38,923 bases of DNA from PALSA-911 sp037442565. GTDB taxonomy: Bacteria; Pseudomonadota; Alphaproteobacteria; Acetobacterales; Acetobacteraceae. Positions 1 to 8,111 of this stretch are shown here, one piece after another. Made by a program: the position numbers and the translations under genes. The stretch is from assembly GCA_037442565.1 (NCBI GenBank), contig JBBIQA010000019.1:1-38923 (forward strand). The letters run 5' to 3'. The notes under the pieces were generated by a model. The model was given only the letters and a program-made list of their open reading frames with translations. It was not told where the DNA came from and did no database searches. Each line of letters begins with the position of its first letter. Position 1 is the stretch's first letter.

Positions 1-26
1 TTGCAATCCCAAGCCAGTAGAGGGTT

Positions 27-69
27 CTAAGGGCTAGCCCTTAGCGGGGTCCAGGGGCAGAGCCCCTGG
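27..69. repeat. Palindrome plus GC hairpin at the 3' end of rlmN
   Basis: Positions 27-44 form a perfect 18-bp palindrome, CTAAGGGCTAGCCCTTAG. Positions 51-58 (CCAGGGGC) and 62-69 (GCCCCTGG) form an 8-bp hairpin with a 3-nt loop. The rlmN stop codon (41-43) lies inside the palindrome and the hairpin is read as rlmN codons. From general knowledge, GC-rich palindromes of this kind are often dispersed intergenic repeats in Acetobacteraceae-like genomes; I see only one copy here. It could act as an rlmN terminator, but the minus strand has no U-run after it. Confidence 0.6.
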
Positions 70-1225
70 CCTGACTTTCCGTCCGCAACTGCCCGCAGGC
101 GGCAAGGATGTCGCGCCCGCGCGGGCTGCGCACCGGAGAGGAGAAGCCCGCATCCATGATGATGTTGGCGAACCGGTCGATCGCGCTGCCGGAGCTGGTT
201 TCATACGCACTGCCTGGCCAGGGGTTGAACGGGATCAGGTTGACCTTGGCCGGAATGCCCGCGATCAGCCGGACCAGTTCATGCGCGTCGGCGGTGCTGT
301 CGTTCACGCCCTTCAGCATGACGTATTCGAACGTGATCCGCCTTGCGTTGGACGCCGCGGGATAGCGCCGGCAGGCGGCGATCACCTCCGCGATCGGGTA
401 TTTGCGGTTCAGCGGCACCAGTTCGTCGCGCAGTTCGTCGCGCACCGCGTGCAGGGAAACCGCCAAGTTCACGCCGAGTTCCGCGCCGGCGCGGTCCATC
501 ATCGGCACCACGCCGGAGGTGGACAGGGTGATCCGCCGGCGCGACAGGGCGATGCCCTCGTTGTCCATGACGATGGTCATCGCCTTGGCGACGTTCTCGT
601 AGTTGTACAGCGGCTCGCCCATGCCCATCAGCACGATGGTGGACAGCAGCCGCGGGGTTTCGCCCTTCGGGCTCGGCCATTCGCCATAGCTGTCGCGCGC
701 GGCCATGAACTGGCCGACGATCTCCGCCGCGCCCAGGTTGCGCACCAGGGTCTGGGTGCCGGTATGGCAGAAGCGGCAGGACAGGGTGCAGCCGACCTGC
801 GAGGAGATGCACACCGCGCCGCGGTCCTCCTGCCGGTCGGGGATGTAGACGGTCTCCGCCTCCTGCCCGTCACGGAAGCGGAACAGGAATTTCCGGGTCT
901 CGTCGATGCTGGTCTGCACCACCGCCGCCTCGGGCCGGCCGATGACGAAATTCTCCGCCAGCTTTTCCTGCAGCGGCCGGGCGATCGAGCTCATGCGGGC
1001 GAAATCTGTCACGCCCTGGTGATACATCCAGTGCCAAACCTGCTTGGCGCGGAACGGCTTTTCCCCGATCGCGGCCAGTTCGGCCGCCAGTTCGGCGCGC
1101 GACAGCCCGATCAGCTCCCGCCGCCCATCGGCCAGCCGCGCCGGCGGCGGGTTGAACCGCGCGGTCTTGGCCAGAATGCGGACGCGTTCGGCCTCGGTCA
1201 GATCCTGGGGGATGGCTTGCGACAA
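41..1225 (-). CDS. rlmN: Dual-specificity 23S rRNA/tRNA adenine-C2 methyltransferase RlmN
   Basis: This radical-SAM enzyme methylates C2 of A2503 in 23S rRNA and A37 in some tRNAs in the cytoplasm, which affects translational fidelity. The 394-aa protein has the CxxxCxxC cluster motif at C146, C150 and C153. The family's C-terminal motif RGRDILAACGQL carries the methyl-bearing cysteine at about residue 377. Length is normal for the family. The reading frame opens with TTG at 1225 (TTG TCG CAA GCC); no ATG or GTG lies near and the ribosome site is poor, so the start is the weak part of the call. The last dozen or so residues (ARGSAPGPR) are encoded by the palindromic repeat at 27-69 and look unlike normal RlmN tails. 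An IalB-like gene lies upstream on the same strand, 53 bp away. Confidence 0.96.
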   Translation of the reverse strand: MSQAIPQDLTEAERVRILAKTARFNPPPARLADGRRELIGLSRAELAAELAAIGEKPFRAKQVWHWMYHQGVTDFARMSSIARPLQEKLAENFVIGRPEAAVVQTSIDETRKFLFRFRDGQEAETVYIPDRQEDRGAVCISSQVGCTLSCRFCHTGTQTLVRNLGAAEIVGQFMAARDSYGEWPSPKGETPRLLSTIVLMGMGEPLYNYENVAKAMTIVMDNEGIALSRRRITLSTSGVVPMMDRAGAELGVNLAVSLHAVRDELRDELVPLNRKYPIAEVIAACRRYPAASNARRITFEYVMLKGVNDSTADAHELVRLIAGIPAKVNLIPFNPWPGSAYETSSGSAIDRFANIIMDAGFSSPVRSPRGRDILAACGQLRTESQARGSAPGPR

Positions 1226-1278
1226 CGCGATAATTTCAACTTATTCGAGAACGAGGATATCCCACCGGCCACGGTGGC

Positions 1279-1839
1279 TCAGCGGGTCGGCGGGCATTCC
1301 TTGACGGTCGCCGCATAGGCCTGGGTGAAGCCCTTCAGGCTGAACGTGTCAACAACCTGCGTCTTGTTCGGCCCAGGCGAGCGGGCGATCACGGTGCGGC
1401 CGTTCTTCATCGCCCCAACCGCCGCCGCGCCCTGGCGGGAGAAGGCGGAGCGCTGGGCGGTGTAGAAGGGGTGTCCGGATTGATCGATCTGCACCATCAC
1501 CTCCACCCCGGGAGCATAGGCGAACCCGGCGCTCAGCGCCACGGCGTCACGCCCGGTGGCGCGTTGGGTCACGGTGAGCACAACATCCCCCCGGCCGGGA
1601 ATGGCGGGGCTGGAATTCTGCGCACGGGTGAAGGCGTAGCAGACCTTCTGGCCGCCCTCCATGTGGATCGCGGCGATCCAGTCCTCGAATTTACCTAATT
1701 GCTTCGGCGCCGAGGACAGCGCGGGCTTGGCCGGAGCGGCGTGCTTCGCCTGCGCCTGCACCACCCGCGGCGAAGCGGTGACCATGGAAAACAGCACAGG
1801 GAGGATCAGCAAAGGACCCAGAATAAATGGAGCTCGCAT
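1279..1839 (-). CDS. Invasion-associated locus B (IalB) family secreted protein
   Basis: The 186-aa protein begins with a basic-hydrophobic signal sequence (MRAPFILGPLLILPVLFSMV) ending near a Q-A-Q site, so it is probably periplasmic. The mature part has the IalB pattern: FEDWIAA near the N-terminus, a cysteine in GGQKVCYAF, a central VTQRATGR segment, and FSLKGFTQAYAA followed by a terminal cysteine (KECPPTR). The two cysteines could form a disulfide. Bartonella IalB is linked to erythrocyte invasion, but most alphaproteobacterial homologues have no known role and nothing here implies virulence. The frame is open further upstream to 1974; I chose ATG 1839 because it starts exactly at the signal peptide and leaves a 121-bp divergent promoter region before the methyltransferase at 1961. 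Confidence 0.82.
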   Translation of the reverse strand: MRAPFILGPLLILPVLFSMVTASPRVVQAQAKHAAPAKPALSSAPKQLGKFEDWIAAIHMEGGQKVCYAFTRAQNSSPAIPGRGDVVLTVTQRATGRDAVALSAGFAYAPGVEVMVQIDQSGHPFYTAQRSAFSRQGAAAVGAMKNGRTVIARSPGPNKTQVVDTFSLKGFTQAYAATVKECPPTR

Positions 1840-1960
1840 GGCTGGATAAATACGTTGGGCGGCGCACAACGACAAGCGCGGGAAATTCGGGGCTCCGTCC
1901 CATTCGCGCCTACCGGCCGGAATTTGGCGAGACCCGGCGGGGCGGTTTACCCTGACCGTC

Positions 1961-3208
1961 ATGACCGACCGCACCGACAGCCAACTCGCCGCCCAGTACG
2001 AGGAATATCCCTACCCGAAGCGCGACCCGCGCGAGGAGGCAAAGCGCCTGATCGTCGGCAGCCCCGGACACCTGCGCGAGATCGACCACTGGATCTTCGG
2101 CGCCAGCCGGCCGGCGTCGCGGCCCCTGCGCGCCCTGATCGCCGGTGGCGGCACCGGCGACGCCACGATGATGCTGGCCCAGCAGATGGCACGCACGAAC
2201 CGCCCTGGCAGCGTGACCTGGCTGGACCGCTCCATTGCCGCGCTGAAGATCGCCCAGGAACGGGCGGCGGTGCGCGGGCTCACCAACATCGTCTGGGAGC
2301 AGCGCTCCCTGCTGGATCTGCCGCAAGCCGGCCTCGGGCTGTTCGACTACATCGATTGCTGCGGTGTGCTGCACCATCTGCCCGATCCGGCCGAGGGGCT
2401 GCGCGCGCTGGTCTCGGTGCTGGCGCCGGGCGGCGGGCTGGGGCTCATGGTGTATGCGCCGCATGGGCGGACCGGCATCTACATGATCCAGGACGCTTTG
2501 CGCCTGCTGGCCCCGTCCGACCAGCCCCCGGCGGCGCGGCTGGATGTGGCGAAGCGGGTCATGCGCCAGTTGCCGGAGACCGCCTGGCTGCGGCAGAACC
2601 GCTTCGTCGACGATCACATCAACGGCGGCGATTCCGGGCTGTACGACCTGCTGCTGAACCCCCGGGACGTGGCGTTCACCGTGCCCGACCTGCACCGGCT
2701 GCTGGCTGATGCCGGGCTGGAGATCGCCTGCTGGGTGGAGCCGATGCGCTACGACCCGATCCCGCTGCTGCCCGATCCGCGCCTGCGCGCACGGGCGGAG
2801 GCGCTGGACCCGGTCGCCCGGGCGGCGCTGGCGGAAGCCCTGGCGGGAAACATGAGCGTGCACATCGTCTATTGCGTCCGCGCCGGGGAAGCGCCGGTCC
2901 GGGCCGACCCGTTCGCGCCAACCGCGGTCCCCATCGCGCGCGAGATGCCAACCGAAGAGCTGGCCCGCCATATTCAGCCGGACGGCACCATCGTCATGGT
3001 GTTCGACGGCCTGCGGCTGCCGCTGCCGCTGCCACCGCTGGCCGGGGCGATCCTGCGACTGGTCGATGGCCAGCGCAGCGTGGCCGAGATCGCCGAGGCG
3101 GTGCAAAAAACCAGCGGCGCGTCGCCGGAAGCTTTCGACCGCGCCTGGCGCGCGACATTCACCCAGATGGAACGGGTGAACCGCATGCTGCTCGCCCCGC
3201 CACGCTGA
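1961..3208 (+). CDS. Class I SAM-dependent methyltransferase with C-terminal PqqD-like segment
   Basis: The 415-aa protein starts with a YEEYPYPKRDP stretch, then a Rossmann methyltransferase fold: motif I ALIAGGGTGDAT (about residues 49-60), the acidic strand end VTWLDRS, and the post-I motif CCGVLHHLPDP (about 128-138). The last 80 residues (FDGLRLPLPL, then LRLVDGQRSVAEIAEAV) resemble the winged-helix PqqD/RRE peptide-binding fold or a related wHTH. That likeness is by eye, from the D-G-x-R-S-x-x-E-I-A pattern. The substrate is unknown. It is transcribed away from the IalB-like gene and meets the DUF2336 gene tail to tail 16 bp downstream. Confidence 0.82.
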   Translation: MTDRTDSQLAAQYEEYPYPKRDPREEAKRLIVGSPGHLREIDHWIFGASRPASRPLRALIAGGGTGDATMMLAQQMARTNRPGSVTWLDRSIAALKIAQERAAVRGLTNIVWEQRSLLDLPQAGLGLFDYIDCCGVLHHLPDPAEGLRALVSVLAPGGGLGLMVYAPHGRTGIYMIQDALRLLAPSDQPPAARLDVAKRVMRQLPETAWLRQNRFVDDHINGGDSGLYDLLLNPRDVAFTVPDLHRLLADAGLEIACWVEPMRYDPIPLLPDPRLRARAEALDPVARAALAEALAGNMSVHIVYCVRAGEAPVRADPFAPTAVPIAREMPTEELARHIQPDGTIVMVFDGLRLPLPLPPLAGAILRLVDGQRSVAEIAEAVQKTSGASPEAFDRAWRATFTQMERVNRMLLAPPR

Positions 3209-3224
3209 TCCGCGGCGGTCGGCG

Positions 3225-4415
3225 TTACCGGCGCATCCGCTGCAGGAAATCCAGCTGCCACCGCATCTCCTCGGCCGCCAGGGGGAATGCGCCGCCGGGC
3301 CCCGCCGGTAGGATGGCGGAGGGTGCGAGATGCGCCAGCATCGCCTGCAAGGGACCCGCGATCCGCATGCTGAAGCCGGCCTGCCAGATCAGGCTGATCA
3401 TCCCCTTGGCGCTGCGCAGCGACGCGGCCCGGTCGATCACCGCAAGCGGCACGTCGGCGGCCACGGCCAGCATCGCCGCCACTCGCCGTGCCTCGCCCCG
3501 CTGCACCGCCTCGACGACCGCTTCCTCGGTCAAGCGCCCGTCCCGGCACAAGGCGTAGGCCTCGTCCAGAGCTTCCTCCGCGGTCGGCTCGATGCCAGCT
3601 GGCGGCGGTTCCGGCGGCGGCGCGAGCCGTTCGGCCAGGCGGTGGCGCAGGTCCCCGGCAACCGCCAGATCCAGGTCGGGACGGTTGGCGAGTGTTTCCA
3701 ATAGCTGGGTGGCGACGATCTCCGACAGGGCGCGGGCGGCGCGCGCGGATAGCGCCGGTCGGTTCACCAGCGGCGAATGCCATTCGGCGTTGGATGGCGC
3801 CATGGCGACCAGGGCGTCCAGCGTGGCCTCCCGGATCGCGGCCGAGGAATTGGACAGCAGCGCACGGATCGCCGCGCTGTCGGCGGTGGCCGCGACGGCG
3901 TCCGAAATCGCCTCGCTCAAATTCGGCCGCCGGGCCACCGACCGCGCGGTGACCAGGCTGGGGGGATTGGCCAGCAGCCGCAGCAGGTCGTCCGGCTGAA
4001 GCACAGGCGACAGGCGGATGATGGGATCGCTGACCGCCTCCACGGCATCGCGGGCCAACTGCAGGATCAGCGCGTGCGGCGCTTCCGGCATCCGCTTGAC
4101 CACATCCGCGATGGCGGCGCGCACCCGCACCGCCGCATCCGCCGCCAGATCGACCAGGGCTTCAAGCGCCTGCCGATCGGGCCCGGCCGGAACCTGCGTG
4201 GCCAGCTTGCGCGCCAGAAGGGCGCGGACCCGCTCATCGCGATCGGATGCCAGCCGTTGGTCCACGTCCGGCGGCGCCGCCATGTTCATCGCGACCGCCG
4301 CGCGCACGGTCACCGACCCCTCGCGCGCAAGCGTACTCAGCACCTCCGGAGCGGTTTCAGTAGCCGCCCCCAGCCGTACGCAGATCGCTTCCTCGATGTC
4401 CTCGGTCAGTTGCAT
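3225..4415 (-). CDS. DUF2336 helical-repeat protein
   Basis: The 396-aa protein is made of repeated helix pairs rich in Ala, Leu and Arg, for example DERVRALLARKLA, DAAVRVRAAIADVV and SSAAIREATLDALVAMAP. This is the HEAT-like architecture of the alphaproteobacterial DUF2336 family. No catalytic motif is visible; the fold suggests a protein-protein scaffold. I start at ATG 4415, which follows AAAGGGTGGC, a good ribosome site; an upstream in-frame start would overlap the diguanylate cyclase. The cyclase ends 65 bp upstream on the same strand, so the two are probably co-transcribed, hinting at a c-di-GMP-linked role. That link is inferred. Confidence 0.82.
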   Translation of the reverse strand: MQLTEDIEEAICVRLGAATETAPEVLSTLAREGSVTVRAAVAMNMAAPPDVDQRLASDRDERVRALLARKLATQVPAGPDRQALEALVDLAADAAVRVRAAIADVVKRMPEAPHALILQLARDAVEAVSDPIIRLSPVLQPDDLLRLLANPPSLVTARSVARRPNLSEAISDAVAATADSAAIRALLSNSSAAIREATLDALVAMAPSNAEWHSPLVNRPALSARAARALSEIVATQLLETLANRPDLDLAVAGDLRHRLAERLAPPPEPPPAGIEPTAEEALDEAYALCRDGRLTEEAVVEAVQRGEARRVAAMLAVAADVPLAVIDRAASLRSAKGMISLIWQAGFSMRIAGPLQAMLAHLAPSAILPAGPGGAFPLAAEEMRWQLDFLQRMRR

Positions 4416-4480
4416 GCCACCCTTTGCGTCGTTCGAAGCATGTTCCTGAATTCTCGTGATTTTTCTGGTGGTCTTGGAAT

Positions 4481-5884
4481 CTAGGCATCCGCCTCGTGGG
4501 AGACGAGCCAATGCCCGCGGCCGGAACGCTTCACCTCATACATCGCGGCATCGGCCCGACGCATCAGGCTATCGATATCCTCCCCGCCGCGGGCGCGGCG
4601 CGTGGCGATGCCGATCGACATGGTCAGGGCGGGCGCGAACAGGCCGGTGACGTCCGCCAGCCCGCGCGGCCCGTCGATGCGCAACCGCTCGGCACGTTCC
4701 GCCGCCGTCATGTGGTCGGCTCCGTTCAGCCAGATCGCGAATTCATCGCCGCCAAGCCGCGCGACCAGATCGGTCGGCCGGATCGCGTCGCGCAGCAGGG
4801 CAGCGACCGCGCAAAGTGCCTTGTCCCCGGTATCATGGCCGAGCCGGTCGTTGAGCGGTTTGAAATTGTCGAGATCGGCATACATAAGCGTGCCCGGAAG
4901 CTCCTCCCGGTCCAGCCGATCGATATGCCGGGTCAGTTCCTCCAGAAAGGCCCGCCTGTTCAGCAGCCCGGTGAGCGGATCGGTCCGGGCCTGTCGCGCC
5001 ATTTCGCGCTGGATCGCCTCATGCTCCAGCACCACGCGCACAATCACGGCGGCCGAGGCCGCCAGCACATCGTCCTCGTTATCCCAGCCGCGCGCGCCGG
5101 GCTGGCGCCAGAGCACGAGCCCGGCATGCTCGCCGAACCGTGTCTGACAGGTGCAGGCGAGCACCTGCCTGCCGTCCGGCGCAACCGCCTGGGCGGGGAT
5201 GCCCGCATCGTTGTGCAACAGCCGCGCGGCGGTGCCGATCACCTCCTCCGCGCCGCCGCCTGCGCGGTGCAGCAACACCGGCCCCGCGCCGCCGCCGATG
5301 ATGTCGACCACCGAGGCCCCTTCCGCGCCCAGGGCATTCGCCAGCCCGTCCAGCACCGCCTGCATCATGCGCGGCGCCAGCACCTCCTGGCGCATGCACC
5401 AGAGAATATGGTCGACCACCTCGCCCCGGCGCAGGGCCGCCGCCACCTGCGCGTCGTGGCCATCCTGCGCGGTCATGTCCATCCCCACCCCGCGCGCGCC
5501 GATGATACGCCCGTCCGGATCCAGCATCGGCGCCGCGGCGAAGGACAGGCACGCCAGCACGCCGTCCGCCCGGCGCAGCCAGGTGCGCCGGCGGCGCACC
5601 GCCGTAGTGGGACGAAACGGGTTGAAACCCGCCGCGTCACGGGGACCGGTCAGCAGCAGTTCGGCCGGCTGGCCCAGCAGCATCGCCGCCGGCCAACCGA
5701 GCGCCGGTTCCGGGGTGATGAATACAAATCGGCCGGCCTCATCCGTCTCAAAGGCAAAATCGGCGGCCATGCACACAAGATCATGCCAGCGCTGCCGGCT
5801 TTCCAGCAAGGCGCCGCGCAACGGATCGCCGGCGCGATCCGCCGCGAGGTTCAGGTCCTGGATCGCCACGGTAAAATCAGTCAT
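4481..5884 (-). CDS. Diguanylate cyclase with PAS and GAF-like sensor regions
   Basis: It is predicted to make c-di-GMP from two GTP. In the 467-aa protein, a PAS region (about residues 33-140, ending GARGVGMDMTAQD) is followed by a GAF-like region (about 165-295). The GGDEF domain begins at TDPLTGLLNR (about 301). The active-site loop is an intact GGDEF (378-382), and an RxxD inhibitory site, RPTD (369-372), lies exactly five residues before it. It should therefore be an active cyclase with product feedback. There are no membrane segments, so sensing is cytoplasmic. ATG 5884 is chosen as the start because it opens the conserved N-terminus (MTDFTVAIQD) and has GGAG upstream. It is probably the first gene of an operon with DUF2336. 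Confidence 0.92.
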   Translation of the reverse strand: MTDFTVAIQDLNLAADRAGDPLRGALLESRQRWHDLVCMAADFAFETDEAGRFVFITPEPALGWPAAMLLGQPAELLLTGPRDAAGFNPFRPTTAVRRRRTWLRRADGVLACLSFAAAPMLDPDGRIIGARGVGMDMTAQDGHDAQVAAALRRGEVVDHILWCMRQEVLAPRMMQAVLDGLANALGAEGASVVDIIGGGAGPVLLHRAGGGAEEVIGTAARLLHNDAGIPAQAVAPDGRQVLACTCQTRFGEHAGLVLWRQPGARGWDNEDDVLAASAAVIVRVVLEHEAIQREMARQARTDPLTGLLNRRAFLEELTRHIDRLDREELPGTLMYADLDNFKPLNDRLGHDTGDKALCAVAALLRDAIRPTDLVARLGGDEFAIWLNGADHMTAAERAERLRIDGPRGLADVTGLFAPALTMSIGIATRRARGGEDIDSLMRRADAAMYEVKRSGRGHWLVSHEADA

Positions 5885-6081
5885 TTGATCGGGCTCCGTC
5901 TGCTGTGCCGCATATGACCCGGGTGGACGTAAATGCAGAGTTACCGGACGAGACTGATTCCCGCCCGTCGCCTCATTCCCCATTCACAGGACGCGTTGAC
6001 ATGGCTGGGACCGATGCGCATGGTCCGGCCGCCGCGGAATGGCAGTAACGCGCGCCGCGAAGCGGCGGGAAGGAGAGAACG

Positions 6082-6921
6082 ATGAGCACGCAGGCGCTGG
6101 AACAGACCATCGAGCAGCTTTGGGAAACGCGTGACGCGATTTCGTCCGCCACCAAGGGCGCCCCGCGTGAAGCCGTCGATGCCGCGCTCGACAGTCTGGA
6201 AGCCGGCTCCGCCCGCGTGGCCGAGCCGACCGCCGCCGGCTGGCAGGTCAATCAATGGCTGAAGAAGGCCGTATTGCTGTCCTTCCGGCTCAACGACAGC
6301 ATCCCCATGGAAGGCGACGGCGGCGCACCGGTGTTCGACAAGGTGCCGATGAAATTCGCCGGCTGGGGGCTGAACCGCTTCAAGGAAGCCGGCTTCCGCG
6401 CCGTGCCGGGCGCGGTCGTGCGCCGCTCCGCCTATATCGCACCGGGCGCGGTGCTGATGCCCTGCTTCGTCAATGTCGGCGGCTATGTCGGCCGCAACAC
6501 GATGATCGACACCTGGTCCACCGTCGGCAGCTGCGCGCAGATCGGCGACAACTGCCACATCAGCGGCGGCGTCGGCATCGGCGGCGTGCTGGAGCCGCTG
6601 CAGGCCAACCCGGTGGTGATCGAGGACGACTGCTTCATCGGCGCGCGGTCGGAAGTCGCCGAGGGCGTCATCGTCGAGCGCGGCTCGGTGCTGTCGATGG
6701 GCGTGTTCATCGGCGCGTCCACCAAGATCATCGACCGCAACACCGGCGCGGTGCATATCGGCCGCGTGCCGGCCTATTCGGTGGTGATCCCAGGCTCCCT
6801 GCCCGGGCGCAACCTGCCGGACGGTTCGCCCGGCCCGTCCACCTATTGCGCGGTGATCGTGAAGACCGTGGATGCCGGCACGCGGGCGAAGACCTCCATC
6901 AACGAGCTTTTGCGCGATTGA
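6082..6921 (+). CDS. dapD: 2,3,4,5-tetrahydropyridine-2,6-dicarboxylate N-succinyltransferase DapD
   Basis: It transfers succinyl from succinyl-CoA to tetrahydrodipicolinate in the succinylase branch of lysine and meso-diaminopimelate synthesis (cytoplasm). The 279-aa protein has a helical N-terminus and then the left-handed beta-helix of hexapeptide repeats: GGYVGRNTMIDTWSTVGSCA, IGDNCHISGGVGIGG, IEDDCFIGARSEVAEG. The C-terminal NLPDGSPGPSTYCAVIVK is typical of DapD. Length matches the family (274 in E. coli). ATG 6082 follows GGAAGGAGAGAACG, a strong ribosome site. The stop codon overlaps the proposed start of dapE, so the two lysine steps are translationally coupled. Confidence 0.97.
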   Translation: MSTQALEQTIEQLWETRDAISSATKGAPREAVDAALDSLEAGSARVAEPTAAGWQVNQWLKKAVLLSFRLNDSIPMEGDGGAPVFDKVPMKFAGWGLNRFKEAGFRAVPGAVVRRSAYIAPGAVLMPCFVNVGGYVGRNTMIDTWSTVGSCAQIGDNCHISGGVGIGGVLEPLQANPVVIEDDCFIGARSEVAEGVIVERGSVLSMGVFIGASTKIIDRNTGAVHIGRVPAYSVVIPGSLPGRNLPDGSPGPSTYCAVIVKTVDAGTRAKTSINELLRD

Positions 6922-8111
6922 ACGAACCGTTGAGCGACCTTCTCCTGGATCCTCTGGTGGATCCTCTGGGCCTCGCCCAGGATCTGATCCGCTGCGCCTC
7001 CGTCACCCCGGCCGATGCCGGGGCGATGGATGTGCTGACGGCGGCGCTGGAACGGCTCGGCTTCACCGTCACGCGGCTGCGCTACGGCGAGATCGAGAAC
7101 ATCTTCGCGCGCATCGGCACCGGCGCGCCGCATTTCTGCTTCGCGGGCCACACCGACGTAGTGCCTGTCGGCGACGCCAACTGGGCCGCACCGCCGTTTT
7201 CCGGCGAGGTGCGTAACAATGTTCTGTACGGCCGCGGCGCCTGCGACATGAAGGGCGCCATCGCCGCCTTCGTCGCTGCGGCCGCACGCCGGCTGGCGGC
7301 CTCGCCCGGCCCGGCATCGCTCGGCAGGGGCTCGATCAGCCTGCTCATCACCGGCGACGAGGAAGGCCCGGCGACCGACGGCACCGTGAAGGTGCTGGAC
7401 TGGATGGCGCGGAACGGCCAGATCCCGGATTTCTGCCTGGTCGGCGAGCCCACCTGCCCGGTTCGGCTCGGCGACACCATCAAGATCGGCCGGCGCGGCA
7501 GCCTGAACGCCAGGATCGCCATCCACGGCACGCAGGGCCACGTCGCCTATCCGCACCGGGCGGACAACCCGGTGCACCGCCTGGTGCGCGCCGTTTCCGC
7601 GCTGACGGCGGCACCCCTGGACGCCGGCAGCGAGTGGTTCGAGCCGAGTTCCCTCCAGCTCACCAGCATCGATGTCGGCAACCAAGCCACCAATGTCATC
7701 CCCGCCACCGCGCAGGCCGCATTGAACATTCGCTTCAACGACCGCCATACCGGCGCCTCGCTCACCGCCTGGCTGCGCGCCACCCTCGCCCAGCACGCCG
7801 AGCGCTTCGACCTCGATGTCTCCATCAGCGGCGAGTCGTTCCTCACCGAGCCCGGCCCGGTGGTGACCCGGCTGAAGAACGCCATTGCCCGCGCGTCGGG
7901 CGTGGAGCCGAAGCTGGATACCGGCGGCGGCACGTCGGATGCGCGCTTCATCGCCCGGTTCTGCCCGGTGGCGGAATTCGGCCTGATCGGCGCCACCATG
8001 CACCAGGTGGATGAGCGGGTGCCGGTGGACGAGCTGCGCGCCCTGGCCGGCATCTACGAGGCGATATTGGCCGACATCCTGGCCGACATCCCGGCCGACA
8101 TCCCGGCATGA
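6918..8111 (+). CDS. dapE: Succinyl-diaminopimelate desuccinylase DapE
   Basis: This M20-family dinuclear zinc hydrolase removes succinate from N-succinyl-LL-diaminopimelate. Signatures are FCFAGHTDVVPVGD (metal His and Asp), YGRGACDMKG, ITGDEEGPATDGT (catalytic and metal Glu), LVGEPTC, GHVAYPHRADNP and the C-terminal metal His in GATMHQVDERV. No ATG is available near the N-terminus. TTG 6918 overlaps the dapD stop (TTGA) and gives MNEPLSD..., about 397 aa; GTG 6957 is an alternative nearer the family length (about 375). Twelve-base tandem repeats lie at both ends of the gene (DPLVDPL near the N-terminus, ADILADIPADIPA at the C-terminus). The stop overlaps the next gene as ATGA. Confidence 0.95.
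   Translation: MNEPLSDLLLDPLVDPLGLAQDLIRCASVTPADAGAMDVLTAALERLGFTVTRLRYGEIENIFARIGTGAPHFCFAGHTDVVPVGDANWAAPPFSGEVRNNVLYGRGACDMKGAIAAFVAAAARRLAASPGPASLGRGSISLLITGDEEGPATDGTVKVLDWMARNGQIPDFCLVGEPTCPVRLGDTIKIGRRGSLNARIAIHGTQGHVAYPHRADNPVHRLVRAVSALTAAPLDAGSEWFEPSSLQLTSIDVGNQATNVIPATAQAALNIRFNDRHTGASLTAWLRATLAQHAERFDLDVSISGESFLTEPGPVVTRLKNAIARASGVEPKLDTGGGTSDARFIARFCPVAEFGLIGATMHQVDERVPVDELRALAGIYEAILADILADIPADIPA
6946..6969. repeat. 12-bp tandem duplication in the start region of dapE
   Basis: TGGATCCTCTGG occurs twice head to tail (6946-6957 and 6958-6969). It stays in frame, adds four residues (DPLV/DPLG) and separates two possible start codons (TTG 6918 and GTG 6957). Confidence 0.9.
8069..8104. 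repeat. Three 12-bp tandem repeats at the C-terminus of dapE
   Basis: GGCCGACATCCT, GGCCGACATCCC and GGCCGACATCCC follow each other without gaps. They encode the tail ADILADIPADIPA, beyond the part of DapE that aligns with known enzymes, so they look like slippage products tolerated at the protein end. Confidence 0.92.

Noticed and set aside
1262..1277. CCACCG-GCCA-CGGTGG hairpin between ialB and rlmN
   Set aside because: Only 6 bp, no T-run on either strand; not enough to call a terminator.
281..1318. Long open frames opposite rlmN and many other genes
   Set aside because: In DNA this GC-rich, stop codons are rare in the antisense frames. These translations are Arg/His/Pro/Gly-rich, lack family motifs and lie under well-supported genes.
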